DNA of 64,000 nt, taken from Rheinheimera oceanensis (GTDB lineage: Bacteria; Pseudomonadota; Gammaproteobacteria; Enterobacterales; Alteromonadaceae). Made by a program: the position numbers and the translations under genes. Positions 10,009 to 18,680 of this stretch are shown here, in pieces. The DNA is taken from assembly GCF_018831085.1 (NCBI RefSeq), contig NZ_JAGPNM010000001.1, forward strand, positions 682,001 to 746,000, in the 5' to 3' direction. Under the pieces are notes generated by a model. That model saw only the letters and a program-made list of their open reading frames with translations, ran no database searches and was not told where the DNA came from. Within the stretch, counting starts at the first letter, position 1. Every line of letters starts with the position of its first letter.

Positions 10009-10425
10009 ATGAGAAAAGACAGCCGTTTATCACGCATGCTGCACGTACTGGTGCATCTGCATCAGCTGCAACAAGCCGTTACGTCAGACCAACTGGCGTT
10101 AATGCTGCACACCAACCCGGTAGTGGTGCGCCGCACTATGTCATTGCTGCGTGAGCAAGGCTATGTCAGCGCGGTAAAAGGCCATGGCGGTGGCTGGACC
10201 TTAGCCAAACCACTGCACGAAATCACATTACTGGATATTCACCGCTCGCTAAGCGAAAGCTCGTTATTTACCATAGGCTTAACCGATGAGCACAATAACT
10301 GCCCGATAGAAAAAGCAGTAAATCTGGCCATTGATGATGTGTTACAGGAAGCAGAAACGCTGGTACTACAACGCTTTGGTGAGGTAACTCTGGATAAACT
10401 GGCGGCAGGCTACATACCCCGGTAA
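10009..10425 (+). CDS. Rrf2 family transcriptional regulator
   Basis: This is a 138-residue winged-helix regulator. The HTH region (about residues 20-60) includes DQLALMLHTNPVVVRR and the Rrf2-typical wing VSAVKGHGGGWTLAK. Iron-sulfur members such as IscR and NsrR have three conserved cysteines; this protein has only one (in NNCPIEKAV, about residue 98). It therefore probably senses by another route, for example thiol oxidation as in the YwnA/CymR-like branch. It is divergent from the TrxR-like gene, which is the likely target. The DUF502 gene follows downstream in the same direction after 85 bp. Confidence 0.9.
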   Translation: MRKDSRLSRMLHVLVHLHQLQQAVTSDQLALMLHTNPVVVRRTMSLLREQGYVSAVKGHGGGWTLAKPLHEITLLDIHRSLSESSLFTIGLTDEHNNCPIEKAVNLAIDDVLQEAETLVLQRFGEVTLDKLAAGYIPR

Positions 10426-10510
10426 TACCCTTGCTGGCGCAGTGCTTTACATAACTGTTATGCTGCCTGCACTTTGTTTGGCTGTACTACTAAAACCTGA
10501 TAAGAACCAG

Positions 10511-11122
10511 ATGAAAATTATTGTAAAAAGTTTACTTAAAGGCCTGGCAATCGTTCTGCCACTGGTTATCACTATCGAGCTACTGCGCTGGCTGTTGTTA
10601 ACAGTTGAAACGGTATTAAACCCGGTATTGCAAATGGTATTACCGGGTGAATGGTACCTGCCGGGTATGGCAATACTGGGTTTTTTACTGGTATGTACCG
10701 CCATTGGCTACAGTTCGCGCTGGCCAAGCTTTAACTGGCTGTGGCAGGTACCCGGCAAAATTTTAATGAAGCTGCCCGGCACCAGGCAGGTATATGGCAT
10801 GCTGCAGGACATTATTGACGTAATGGCAGGCAAAAACTTTACCGATGGCTCGGTAGTGATAGTTAAGCTCCCTTCGTCTGAAATTGAGTTAATTGGCATT
10901 GTTACCAAGCAAGGCGGCCAACCGCACGACCGCATGTCGTCACTAATGCAGGAAGAGCAGCTGGCGGTATTTATTCCGATGGCATACAACGTTGGCGGTT
11001 ATACCATTATCATACCCCGCAGCTGCACGCGGAATATTGACATGAAACCCGCCGAAGCCTTACAGCTGGTACTCAGTGGCGGTTTGGGCAGTGCTAAAGC
11101 GCCGGGCTCATCAATACGTTAA
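10511..11122 (+). CDS. DUF502 family inner-membrane protein
   Basis: This is a 203-residue protein with two strongly hydrophobic segments near the N-terminus (GLAIVLPLVITIELLRWLLL and YLPGMAILGFLLVCTAIGY), followed by a soluble beta-rich domain containing PGTRQVYGMLQDIIDV and VFIPMAYNVGGYTIIIP. This is the DUF502 layout; no biochemical function is established. The ATG at 10511 is chosen because it places the first membrane helix at the N-terminus; an in-frame upstream start at 10442 would add a poorly conserved leader. It lies downstream of the Rrf2 gene and may be co-transcribed. Confidence 0.85.
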   Translation: MKIIVKSLLKGLAIVLPLVITIELLRWLLLTVETVLNPVLQMVLPGEWYLPGMAILGFLLVCTAIGYSSRWPSFNWLWQVPGKILMKLPGTRQVYGMLQDIIDVMAGKNFTDGSVVIVKLPSSEIELIGIVTKQGGQPHDRMSSLMQEEQLAVFIPMAYNVGGYTIIIPRSCTRNIDMKPAEALQLVLSGGLGSAKAPGSSIR

Positions 11123-11132
11123 AACGCCGGGC

Positions 11133-11756
11133 TTAACCCAGCAACATCCACAGCGCCACGCCAAACATCAGGCTGGCGCCAATGCGGTTTAAATACTGCA
11201 CCCGGTTGGCTTTGCCAAAAAACAGCGCCAGCGCTTTACCGCCACTGGCATATAACAGCATAGATAAAAACTCCAGCAGCAAAATAATAGCCACCAGCAC
11301 CAACAACTGCGGCCAAAACGCCAGTTGGGTATCTATAAACGGCGGTAACAGCGCCATATGAAAGGCCCAGCCTTTTGGGTTCGACACCGCAGTAACAAAG
11401 CCCTGGCTAAATAAGGTACGCCGCGCCATCAGCGGCGGCAGCTCACCCGCTTTAGGCAATGCCAGCTTACCTTTAGCACGCCACATTTGCAGGCCAATAT
11501 AGCTAAGGTAGCAGGCACCAACAACTTTAAGCCACTGAAACACAGCCGGAAACTGCAGCATTATTGCCGCCACACCGCATACAGCCAGCACAGCCACCAG
11601 GCCCACACCCAGCATTTCGCCCCACATCATCCAAAAGGTACGCCGCACGCCCTGGCTCATGCCCAATGTCATCGCCAGTGTCATACACATACCCGGAGTT
11701 ACCGAGACAAATAAAAACGTCGGAATAAAAGCACCCAGCAACGCCAGATTAACCAT
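11133..11756 (-). CDS. LysE/RhtB family amino-acid exporter
   Basis: This is a 207-residue inner-membrane exporter of the LysE superfamily with about six hydrophobic segments. The N-terminal signature is ALLGAFIPTFLFVSVTPGMCM, and the middle carries SNPKGWAFHMALLPPFI, typical of RhtB-type threonine/homoserine or lysine exporters. The substrate cannot be assigned. The start at 11756 is preferred over an upstream GTG at 11762 because GAGG sits about 5 nt before the ATG. It converges with the DUF502 gene (10 bp between stops). Confidence 0.9.
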   Translation of the reverse strand: MVNLALLGAFIPTFLFVSVTPGMCMTLAMTLGMSQGVRRTFWMMWGEMLGVGLVAVLAVCGVAAIMLQFPAVFQWLKVVGACYLSYIGLQMWRAKGKLALPKAGELPPLMARRTLFSQGFVTAVSNPKGWAFHMALLPPFIDTQLAFWPQLLVLVAIILLLEFLSMLLYASGGKALALFFGKANRVQYLNRIGASLMFGVALWMLLG

Positions 11757-11853
11757 AGCCACCTCAACAGCAAAGTAGCGCTATTCTGGCGGGTTGTATC
11801 AGCGCCAGCAATAGGGTTAGGCAGAGTTTTTAAGCGCCTGATCGAAACCTTTA

Positions 11854-12252
11854 TTATTCAAACCAGTTCTCTACAACAAGACCGGCAACACGGGAAAACT
11901 CACTAACGTTGCGCGTTACCAGTATTGCCCCTGAAGCTTTTGCGCTGGCAGCAATAAGGTTATCCAGCGGGCCTATCATTCGGCCCTGCTGTTCCAAATC
12001 GGCGCGCACATCCGCGGCAATACGGGCTGCTTTGGCATCAAAAGGGATAATTTGAATAACTTTTAATAGCTCATTAAGTTGATCACGTCTTTTAGCCGGG
12101 GCCTGCGATTTAGCAATACCTGTTTCAAGTTCAAACAATACCACCGCGGGTAATAAAATATCGCTTGGGGCCTTTGCTAAAAGTTTTTGCTCAACCTTAC
12201 CCATTCCTTTAAAGAAGTAAATCAGTGTGTTGGTATCCAGCGCATATTTCAT
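11854..12252 (-). CDS. vapC: PIN-domain toxin, VapC family
   Basis: This is a 132-residue PIN-domain ribonuclease, the toxin of a type II toxin-antitoxin pair. The acidic active-site residues are visible: D6 in YALDTNTLIY, E41 in LFELETG, D97 in GPLDNLIAA and the N/E pair in TRNVSEF near residues 115-118. VapC toxins typically cleave tRNA or rRNA; the target here is unknown. The start overlaps the antitoxin stop by 4 nt (ATGA), the usual coupling. Length and motifs are intact, so the toxin appears functional. Confidence 0.93.
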   Translation of the reverse strand: MKYALDTNTLIYFFKGMGKVEQKLLAKAPSDILLPAVVLFELETGIAKSQAPAKRRDQLNELLKVIQIIPFDAKAARIAADVRADLEQQGRMIGPLDNLIAASAKASGAILVTRNVSEFSRVAGLVVENWFE

Positions 12253-12479
12253 AGCGGCTCTCGCGGAATGTCTTTGCCTTGTTCTGCGCGGATCTCTTCC
12301 TGCTGCGGAAACACCTGCCAGCTGCCAGCCATCTCCCGCACAGATAAAGGCCAGTCAGTATGGCAATGCTGTCGGATAAGATCTGCAATCCATTGGCTTT
12401 GCGATACCTTCGCCTCTGCGGCAGATTGTTTCACTTGCTGGATTAATTCGTCATCCAGATAAATAGTAATTTGCGCCAT
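12249..12479 (-). CDS. vapB: Ribbon-helix-helix antitoxin, VapB-like
   Basis: This is a 76-residue antitoxin for the PIN toxin that follows it. The N-terminus (AQITIYLDDELIQQVKQSA) is a CopG/Arc-type ribbon-helix-helix DNA-binding domain. The C-terminal half, rich in charge and ending IPREPL, is the probable toxin-binding tail. The start at 12479 is set by a strong GGAGG just upstream, seen on the minus strand; a longer reading frame from 12536 begins inside the promoter. A candidate promoter (TTTGCA, 17 bp, TATACT) lies at 12537-12509. Confidence 0.9.
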   Translation of the reverse strand: MAQITIYLDDELIQQVKQSAAEAKVSQSQWIADLIRQHCHTDWPLSVREMAGSWQVFPQQEEIRAEQGKDIPREPL

Positions 12480-12508
12480 AGCCCCCTCCAACAACACATA
12501 TAAGTACA

Positions 12509-12537
12509 AGTATAATTTTACTGAGCGTAAATGCAAA
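12509..12537 (-). promoter_or_regulatory. Candidate sigma-70 promoter of vapBC
   Basis: On the minus strand TTTGCA (12537-12532) and TATACT (12514-12509) are separated by 17 bp, about 30-60 bp upstream of the antitoxin ATG. The spacing is ideal and the hexamers are close to consensus. Autoregulation by the RHH antitoxin would be expected here. Confidence 0.45.
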
Positions 12538-12639
12538 ATATTGACATGAAAAAATTTCCACCCTCTGTCGAATCCTGCCCTGCTGCTTCGACTAAGCTGT
12601 GATACGTCAAACTAATGCGTTTAACACAGGGGGTTAAGT

Positions 12640-13098
12640 ATGTCAGGCAATACCGTAACACTGCACCGGGTTATAAAAACCACACCAGAGCGGTTGTACC
12701 GCGCTTTTTTAGATGCCGATGCGCTGGCAAAATGGTGCCCGCCGCATGGTTTTACCGGCAAGGTGCATAGCATGGATGCAAGGGTAGGTGGTGGTTATAA
12801 AATGAGTTTTACCAACTTTAATACCGGCCAGAGCCACAGCTTTGGTGGCACTTATCTTGAGTTAAAACCAAACGAGCTGATCCGCTATAACGACCAGTTT
12901 GATGACCCAAGCCTGCCGGGTCAGATGCTGGTTACTATCCGGCTAAAGCCGGTACTGTGTGGCACTGAACTGCATATTGAACAAAGCGGTATACCCAAGG
13001 CAATACCGCTGGAGTTTTGCTATGCCGGCTGGCAGGAGTCATTACAATTGCTGGCATTTTTAACCGAGCCGGAAATACCGGATCAAAACGCCGGCTAA
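12640..13098 (+). CDS. SRPBCC / AHSA1-type protein
   Basis: This is a 152-residue START-like (Bet v 1 fold) protein of the AHSA1 / polyketide-cyclase type. The sequence starts with the family pattern of a strand followed by TTPERLYRAFLDADALAKWCPP and has GGTYLELKPNELIRY in the middle. Members bind hydrophobic ligands; the bacterial ones often have no known role. A GGGGTTAAGT stretch precedes the ATG. The gene converges with the AraC regulator (13 bp between stops). No specific ligand can be inferred. Confidence 0.85.
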   Translation: MSGNTVTLHRVIKTTPERLYRAFLDADALAKWCPPHGFTGKVHSMDARVGGGYKMSFTNFNTGQSHSFGGTYLELKPNELIRYNDQFDDPSLPGQMLVTIRLKPVLCGTELHIEQSGIPKAIPLEFCYAGWQESLQLLAFLTEPEIPDQNAG

Positions 13099-13111
13099 CT
13101 GCCACGCCGCA

Positions 13112-13927
13112 CTATTGCTGTTGCAGCCACTCTCTGGGGCTGGCACCGGTTTTACGCCGGAACGCCCGCGCCAGTGCGGACGGGCTTTCGTAGCCCACTT
13201 CATCAGCAATTAAGGCAATAGGCCGGCCTTCGCGCAGGCGCTTTTGTGTCAGGCTAACGCGCCAGCTTAGTAAGTAGTCAGCCGGGGTTTTGCCTACTAC
13301 TTTATGAAACTGTGCCGCAAAGCTGGCGCGCGACATACTGGCCGCGCTGGCCAGTTCAGCCACCGACCAGGGCTTGGCCGGCTGGTCGTGCATTAGCGTA
13401 ACCGCGCGGGCTAAGCGTAAATCGGCCAGCCCCGCCATCATACCGGATGACATGCTGCTACTGGCCATAACATGGCGTAGCAACTGGATCATCACCAGCT
13501 CAAACAGCCGGTTTAACACCGCATTTTTACCGCAGTTTTGCTCTGCGGCTTCGCTGAACAACCACAATACGCTGTCGGTCAGGATGGGTAATTCATTAAC
13601 CGGCAGCAACATATAATCGGGTAAAGCCGTGGTTAACGGGTTATCCAGGCCACCATCGAAACTTACCGCCGCACCGACAAGCTGGGTATTGTCTGTCGGC
13701 ACCGCACTTAACTGGTGTTTACAGGGCCGGGGAATAAACAGCAGGCTGGGCTGGCTGATAACAATATCCTGCTTTGCTATATGCAAGCGTGCCTTGCCGG
13801 TATTAAACAAATACAGCTTGCCACTACGCTCCTGTGCGCCATAGGCCAGTTCACCACTAAAAGTGCCGGCATAAAAGGTTGTGGCGTGCATACCAAATTG
13901 CGCCAGTAAGGTTGAAAGCCTGTCCAT
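13112..13927 (-). CDS. AraC family transcriptional regulator (cupin-type)
   Basis: This is a 271-residue regulator. The N-terminal half is a cupin-like sensor (FNTGKARLHIAKQDIVISQ). The C-terminal AraC DNA-binding domain has two HTH motifs, VAELASAASMSRASFAAQF and LIADEVGYESPSALARAFRR, ending GASPREWLQQ. The start at 13927 is preferred because GGAG lies 6 nt upstream; in-frame ATG 13933 and TTG 13939 overlap that site. It is divergent from the two exported hydrolase genes at 14101-15985, which are the most likely targets. The ligand is unknown. Confidence 0.92.
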   Translation of the reverse strand: MDRLSTLLAQFGMHATTFYAGTFSGELAYGAQERSGKLYLFNTGKARLHIAKQDIVISQPSLLFIPRPCKHQLSAVPTDNTQLVGAAVSFDGGLDNPLTTALPDYMLLPVNELPILTDSVLWLFSEAAEQNCGKNAVLNRLFELVMIQLLRHVMASSSMSSGMMAGLADLRLARAVTLMHDQPAKPWSVAELASAASMSRASFAAQFHKVVGKTPADYLLSWRVSLTQKRLREGRPIALIADEVGYESPSALARAFRRKTGASPREWLQQQ

Positions 13928-14040
13928 ACCCATCTCCAATTAGACCATCTGCAGCATAATTTAGACAATATGGCGCCAAAAGACAAGGTTAACCGCCTAA
14001 TATACTCCCAACGCTCACAAATGAGCTGAAGCTAAGCAGT

Positions 14041-14061
14041 ACGTCACTTTAGGCATGACGT
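14041..14061. promoter_or_regulatory. Small dyad upstream of the hydrolase pair
   Basis: ACGTCA (14041-14046) and TGACGT (14056-14061) form a 6-bp inverted repeat about 40 bp before the first hydrolase ATG. The position suits an operator for the divergent AraC regulator or another factor. AraC proteins usually prefer direct repeats, so the assignment is weak. Confidence 0.25.
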
Positions 14062-14100
14062 TAACCAACGAAAACACTATTAACTTAAAAGGAATACATT

Positions 14101-14892
14101 ATGACTAAGTTCAAATTTCGCCACATCGCTGCTGCTATTGTTACTACAGCGTTGACATTAAGCAGTGCCGCCTTTGCCGCAGAAAAACCCACTGTTGTGC
14201 TGGTACATGGCGCCTTTGCTGAATCGTCCAGCTGGAACGGCGTAGCCGCTAACCTGCAGCAACAAGGCTACCCGGTGGTTGCCGTTGCTAACCCACTGCG
14301 CAGTTTAACTGCCGACGCCGACTATGTTGCCAGCCTGGTAAAACAAACCAGCGGCCCGGTTGTACTGGTTGGCCACTCGTACGGTGGCGCGGTGATCAGC
14401 AACGCAGTGCAGGACAACACTAATGTTACCGCTCTGGTATATGTTGCTGCCTTTGCCCCGGAGCAAGGCGAAACGGTACTGGAATTGTCTGGCCGTTACC
14501 CCGGCAGTACTTTAGGTTCAACACTGGCAGCGCCGGTGATACTAAAAGACGGCAATAAAGACTTATACATCCAGCAAGATAAGTTCGGCGAGCAGTTTGC
14601 TGCCGATGTACCGGCGGCCGACGCCGTGCTGATGGCCGCTACCCAGCGCCCTATTACTGAATTGGCATTAACAGAGCCCGCCGGCCAACCTGCCTGGCAC
14701 ACAGTACCGTCATGGGCCATTTATGGTACTGCCGACAAGAATATTCCGGCAGTTGCAATGAAATTTATGGCACAGCGGGCTAAGGCAAAAAAAATCGTTG
14801 AAGTGCCGGATGCTTCTCATGTGGTGATGACATCTCACCCGGACAAAGTCGCCGCGCTGATTGTTGAAGCAGCCACGGCCACCACGAAATAA
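14101..14892 (+). CDS. Exported alpha/beta hydrolase
   Basis: This is a 263-residue hydrolase with a Sec signal peptide (about residues 1-27, ending SSAAFAA). The alpha/beta fold markers are the oxyanion motif LVHGAFAESSSW (from about residue 34), the nucleophile elbow GHSYGG (S93), and a C-terminal histidine in VPDASHVVMTSHP. It resembles small periplasmic esterases and C-C hydrolase-like enzymes; the substrate is unknown. The RBS (AAAAGGAATACATT) is good. It is followed after 79 bp by a second exported hydrolase gene, probably in one transcript, and faces an AraC regulator. Confidence 0.9.
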   Translation: MTKFKFRHIAAAIVTTALTLSSAAFAAEKPTVVLVHGAFAESSSWNGVAANLQQQGYPVVAVANPLRSLTADADYVASLVKQTSGPVVLVGHSYGGAVISNAVQDNTNVTALVYVAAFAPEQGETVLELSGRYPGSTLGSTLAAPVILKDGNKDLYIQQDKFGEQFAADVPAADAVLMAATQRPITELALTEPAGQPAWHTVPSWAIYGTADKNIPAVAMKFMAQRAKAKKIVEVPDASHVVMTSHPDKVAALIVEAATATTK

Positions 14893-14971
14893 CCGCCGCT
14901 AACTGCGGCACACTGAACCGATATTGAGACTAAACGAGCATAAACTAACTGAATAAATTAAGGAAACTACC

Positions 14972-15985
14972 ATGAAAACATTAAACACTATTGTCACAGC
15001 CAGCCTGTTAGCCTTAAGTATCGGCAATGCGTTTGCCGCCGGCTCACCGGGTGTTGAAACTCAGACCCAGGGCTTTTTAAATGCGTTAGCCCAGGGCGGC
15101 GGTAAACCACTGGAACAGTTATCTGTCGCCGATGCCCGTGCTGTGCTGGTGGGAGCGCAACAAGGTGCTACCTTACCGGCAGCCGACGTTAGCGAAAAAA
15201 CCATTAACGTTGATGGCCAGAGCATTAAGCTGGTAATTGTTAAACCCAAGGGCGCAAAAGGCACCTTACCGGCCTTTATGTTCTTCCACGGTGGTGGCTG
15301 GGTGTTGGGTGATTACCCCACGCATGAGCGTTTAATTCGTGACTTAGTAGTGCGCTCTGGTGCCGTAGCAGTGTATGTAGATTACACCCCGTCACCGGAA
15401 GCGAAATACCCAACAGCAATTAACCAGGCTTATGCAGCAACAAAATGGGTGGCAGAGCATGGTAAAGAGATTGGTGTGGATGGCAGTCGTTTAGCGGTAG
15501 CCGGTAATAGCGTTGGCGGCAATATGGCCGCGGTAGTGGCCTTAAAAGCGAAAGAACAGGGCACTCCGGCGCTGAAGTTCCAGTTGCTGCTGTGGCCGGT
15601 AACCGACGCCAGCTTTAACAATACCTCGTATCAAACTTATGCCGAGGGCCATTTTTTAACCCGTAATATGATGCAGTGGTTTTGGGATAACTACACCACC
15701 AGTCAGGAGCAGCGTAACGATATTTATGCCTCGCCACTGCGTGCTACAACAGAGCAGCTAAAGGGGTTGCCACCGGCGTTAATTCAAACGGCAGAAATGG
15801 ATGTACTGCGTGATGAGGGCGAGGCTTATGGCCGCCACCTGAATGCCGCCGGTGTCACCGTAACCTCAGTACGCTACAACGGTATGATCCACGACTTTGG
15901 CTTGCTGAATGTATTAAGTAACGTACCGGCAGTACAGGACGCCTTAGATCAGGCAGGCCGCGAGTTAAAAGACCATCTTAAGTAA
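14972..15985 (+). CDS. Exported esterase, hormone-sensitive-lipase family
   Basis: This is a 337-residue alpha/beta hydrolase with a signal peptide ending at GNAFAAG (about residue 23). The HSL-family oxyanion motif HGGGW is at residues 106-110 and the nucleophile motif GNSVGG has S180. The acid and histidine are expected in EMDVLRDEGEAYGR and MIHDFGLLN. It probably hydrolyses short-chain esters in the periplasm or outside the cell. RBS AAGGAAAC precedes the ATG. It is the second gene of a two-hydrolase unit that ends at a strong terminator. Confidence 0.91.
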   Translation: MKTLNTIVTASLLALSIGNAFAAGSPGVETQTQGFLNALAQGGGKPLEQLSVADARAVLVGAQQGATLPAADVSEKTINVDGQSIKLVIVKPKGAKGTLPAFMFFHGGGWVLGDYPTHERLIRDLVVRSGAVAVYVDYTPSPEAKYPTAINQAYAATKWVAEHGKEIGVDGSRLAVAGNSVGGNMAAVVALKAKEQGTPALKFQLLLWPVTDASFNNTSYQTYAEGHFLTRNMMQWFWDNYTTSQEQRNDIYASPLRATTEQLKGLPPALIQTAEMDVLRDEGEAYGRHLNAAGVTVTSVRYNGMIHDFGLLNVLSNVPAVQDALDQAGRELKDHLK

Positions 15986-16000
15986 ACCCACCGCCCGCAG

Positions 16001-16030
16001 AAAAGGCCCCCTCCCGGGGCCTTTTTGTTT
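16001..16030 (+). terminator. Rho-independent terminator after the esterase gene
   Basis: AAAAGGCCCC (16001-16010) pairs with GGGGCCTTTT (16016-16025) across a 5-nt loop and is followed by a T-rich tract. It lies 16 nt after the esterase stop codon. The A-run on the other side means it could also work for the leftward operon whose last stop is at 16053. Confidence 0.9.
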
Positions 16031-16052
16031 TATACCGTCAGCCCATAAACTG

Positions 16053-17105
16053 CTAGGTTTGCAGCCGCGTAGCGCTAAAGCGGTTTAGTAACTGGTGCAT
16101 CAGATACACGGCAATTAAGGTACAGATCACCGAAATAGCCACCGAGCTAAAGCGATACAGCGCGCTGTATACCAGATCTTTTTCTGGCGTAAGATATTGG
16201 CCAAATAAAATGCCCATTGTGGTCATAGCACCAAAACCGGCACCGGCCTGGCCGCCTTCAAACATATGATGCCGGGCAAACAGCATGATGCTAAGCCATA
16301 TTGCCAGCGCGACAAACAGCAGCACTCCGGCATGGTTATACAACAGCAATTGGATCAGCAAACCGGCGTTACAGCCCACTAAAGTACCGATTGCCCGGTT
16401 CCAGCCTGCTTTACCGGCACCGTGCCAGTTTAGCGGAAACAATACCAGCACCGATGCCACCTGCGCTGACAACGAATCTACCAGATCAAAGCTTTGAAAC
16501 ACCAAAAACGATAAAGTTGCCACAGTGGTAGCCAGGATCACTTCATGGCGCTGGTTACTCAGCGGTTTAACCGGCAGCTGCCGCCCTTGCCTTGGTGCAG
16601 TGTCGGGAAACAGGGTATACATTAAAAAGGTAATAAACAGGGTAACAGCACCGGCCACCAGATTAGACATCACAATATCGCTGACCTGGGTAACAGGCGC
16701 CGGATAACTGGCAAAGTGCAGTTGCATTGATAAACCCACCATGGTCATGGCGCCAAACAAAAAATTAACCCCACGTGTCATACAGCGAAATAAAAAGCCA
16801 AACTGCAAAATAACCAAAAGTGTCATCGCCAGTGGCTTATCACCAAACAGGCCCTGCAATACCAAAATACTGATACTGACAAACAGCGTACTGGCAATAA
16901 ACTGGCGCAGTATATGGGCATTAAGCACCGGTACCAGCCCCAGCAATAACATGGGGTTAACGACAAAAAAAGTACCGTAACTCCAGCCCATTAGCTTACA
17001 CAGCACAAAACCCAAAGTACCGGCAAAAGCAATACGCAAACACTGGCGCAGATCGTTACTGCTTAGCTGCAATTTTTGTGGCGTAATGCTCAGGGGCGAA
17101 GACAT
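16053..17105 (-). CDS. DUF2955 / FUSC-like membrane protein of an efflux system
   Basis: This is a 350-residue integral membrane protein with about eight to ten hydrophobic helices in two sets (for example WSYGTFFVVNPMLLLGLVPVL and LVLFPLNWHGAGKAGW). This matches the DUF2955 family, related to the aromatic-acid exporter (FUSC) group. The start at 17105 is chosen for an AAGG 8-9 nt upstream. It is the third gene after the MarR regulator and HlyD adaptor genes, paralleling the E. coli ydhJ/ydhK pair next to slyA. The likely role is the inner-membrane part of an export system. No outer-membrane channel gene is adjacent. Confidence 0.85.
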   Translation of the reverse strand: MSSPLSITPQKLQLSSNDLRQCLRIAFAGTLGFVLCKLMGWSYGTFFVVNPMLLLGLVPVLNAHILRQFIASTLFVSISILVLQGLFGDKPLAMTLLVILQFGFLFRCMTRGVNFLFGAMTMVGLSMQLHFASYPAPVTQVSDIVMSNLVAGAVTLFITFLMYTLFPDTAPRQGRQLPVKPLSNQRHEVILATTVATLSFLVFQSFDLVDSLSAQVASVLVLFPLNWHGAGKAGWNRAIGTLVGCNAGLLIQLLLYNHAGVLLFVALAIWLSIMLFARHHMFEGGQAGAGFGAMTTMGILFGQYLTPEKDLVYSALYRFSSVAISVICTLIAVYLMHQLLNRFSATRLQT

Positions 17106-17115
17106 AGCCGCTACC

Positions 17116-18180
17116 TTAATAGATATAATGCAGCAGGCTGACAAACTGCGCCTGCGCCTGCCCCAACCAGCGGGCCGGGCCACCTACCGGATACAACTGC
17201 ACCGTGGCACGTGCGCCGCTTGGCAAAGCTGCCAGCACCTGATCATTATCCTTTAATGCCAGATGCAAACGCAGATACTGGGCATCGCGCACCCAGCGAT
17301 CAGAACTTTCCGGGTTAGCCAGGCTGCCATCGGCCGGTAACTGGCCGTCTTTTACCCCGGCATCAACCGACGCTACTGTGGCCGCAAACACCTGGCCTGG
17401 CAGGCTGTCAAACATGACACTGGCCGCAGTACCCACGCTAACCTTCATCAACGATTTTTCCCGAAAATCAGCAATAATATCGGCTTTCGCTGCCACCAGC
17501 GCAGCCAGGGCTTTACCGGCGGTAGCATAGTTACCGGGCAGCAATTGCAGGTTACTGATAACGCCATCTACTTTGGCCTGCACTGCAGTGTACTGCAGGT
17601 TTAGCCTGGCATTGGCTAAGTTATTGCTAGCCTGGCGCAGCAACAGGTTGTCATCACCGGCAGCACCACGGCGCACCACCAGCTCATTTACCTGAGCTTT
17701 AGCAGCCTCTACCTGTGCCAGTGCGCCGGTGTAATTGGCCCGGGTTTGATCAACTAACTGCTGCGATACACTTTTGCTGCCAATAAGTTGCCCCAGCCGC
17801 TTTACTTCCAGCGCCAGCTCATCGGCACTGGCCTGATGCGCGGTTACACTTGCGCGGGCTGCGACAATAGCGGCCTCCAGTTGAGCGTTTTCCTGCTTTG
17901 CGGCTTCAAGCGCCAATTCGGCTTTGTCTATCGCCAATAAGTAAGCGCGCTGGTCCAGCGTAAACAACGTATCACCGGCTTTTACCGGCTGGTTGTTTTG
18001 CACCAGCACTTGGGTTATCTGGCCGCTTACATCGGGCGCTATAGCAACCACAGGGTGCATTACCCGCGCCTGGGTACTTAGCGGCATCCAGATATCTGCA
18101 CAAATAAAATAAACAAAGGCTATAACAAATACCGCTAAAGCCCCCTGTACCCAACGTTTAAAAATCTGATCCGGTGTCAT
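17116..18180 (-). CDS. HlyD/EmrA-type membrane-fusion protein
   Basis: This is a 354-residue periplasmic adaptor. It has one N-terminal membrane helix (about residues 12-31, ALAVFVIAFVYFICADIWM), then a biotinyl-lipoyl half-motif (VSGQITQVLVQNNQPVKAGDTLF), a long coiled-coil of alternating alanine-rich heptads (about residues 80-170), the second lipoyl half (VDGVISNLQLLPGNYATAG) and a beta-barrel C-terminus. It would join the DUF2955 pump to an outer-membrane channel. It overlaps the MarR gene by 4 nt and ends 10 bp before the DUF2955 start, so the three form an operon. Confidence 0.92.
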   Translation of the reverse strand: MTPDQIFKRWVQGALAVFVIAFVYFICADIWMPLSTQARVMHPVVAIAPDVSGQITQVLVQNNQPVKAGDTLFTLDQRAYLLAIDKAELALEAAKQENAQLEAAIVAARASVTAHQASADELALEVKRLGQLIGSKSVSQQLVDQTRANYTGALAQVEAAKAQVNELVVRRGAAGDDNLLLRQASNNLANARLNLQYTAVQAKVDGVISNLQLLPGNYATAGKALAALVAAKADIIADFREKSLMKVSVGTAASVMFDSLPGQVFAATVASVDAGVKDGQLPADGSLANPESSDRWVRDAQYLRLHLALKDNDQVLAALPSGARATVQLYPVGGPARWLGQAQAQFVSLLHYIY

Positions 18181-18668
18181 GCTTTATTCTCTGTAGCGGT
18201 AGCGAGCAGCAAAGTACGGGCGTTACGCTCCATAATATCTAACGACTGCATTAACTGCTGTACCGCAGCCGGGGTTAAATCCTGGTACAGTGCCTGGCGG
18301 ATTTGCATCGTGCGCTCAATCAACTGCGCCAACATATGCTGGCCGGCGGCGGTGAAATACAAGCACTGCGCTCTTTTATCGGTAGGGTGTGGCTGGCGCT
18401 GCAGCATGTCCTGCTCTACCAGTTGGCTGAGCGTACGGCTTAGCGACGGCATTTCTATACCCAGCTCCTGCGCCAGAGCCTGCTGGGTTGCGCCTTCGCC
18501 CAACATTTTCAGGTGTAACATCGCTGTCCAGCGTGCCTCTGTCATACCCAGCGATTGCACCGACGCAGTAATAGCACTGCGCCATAAACGATGCACCCGG
18601 CCTATCTGGTTGCCCAACGGCACTTTCAGCATGGCTTTCATCTCGGTCAGGTTGGTTATTTCAGTCAT
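18177..18668 (-). CDS. MarR family regulator, SlyA-like
   Basis: This is a 163-residue winged-helix repressor. The recognition region (TQQALAQELGIEMPSLSRTLSQL) and wing (DMLQRQPHPTDKRAQCLYFTAAG) are typical of MarR/SlyA, including the D-K-R of the wing. It is the first gene of the efflux operon with hlyD and DUF2955. The promoter just upstream is covered by two dyads with the SlyA consensus, so autorepression released by a small aromatic ligand is the obvious model. It is not called slyA itself because the gene context differs from enterobacteria. Confidence 0.92.
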   Translation of the reverse strand: MTEITNLTEMKAMLKVPLGNQIGRVHRLWRSAITASVQSLGMTEARWTAMLHLKMLGEGATQQALAQELGIEMPSLSRTLSQLVEQDMLQRQPHPTDKRAQCLYFTAAGQHMLAQLIERTMQIRQALYQDLTPAAVQQLMQSLDIMERNARTLLLATATENKA

Positions 18669-18680
18669 TACATGCCCGGC

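Noticed and set aside
10442..10510. Longer DUF502 protein from 10442
   Set aside because: It adds a second hydrophobic leader not expected in the family; the ATG at 10511 fits the usual N-terminus.
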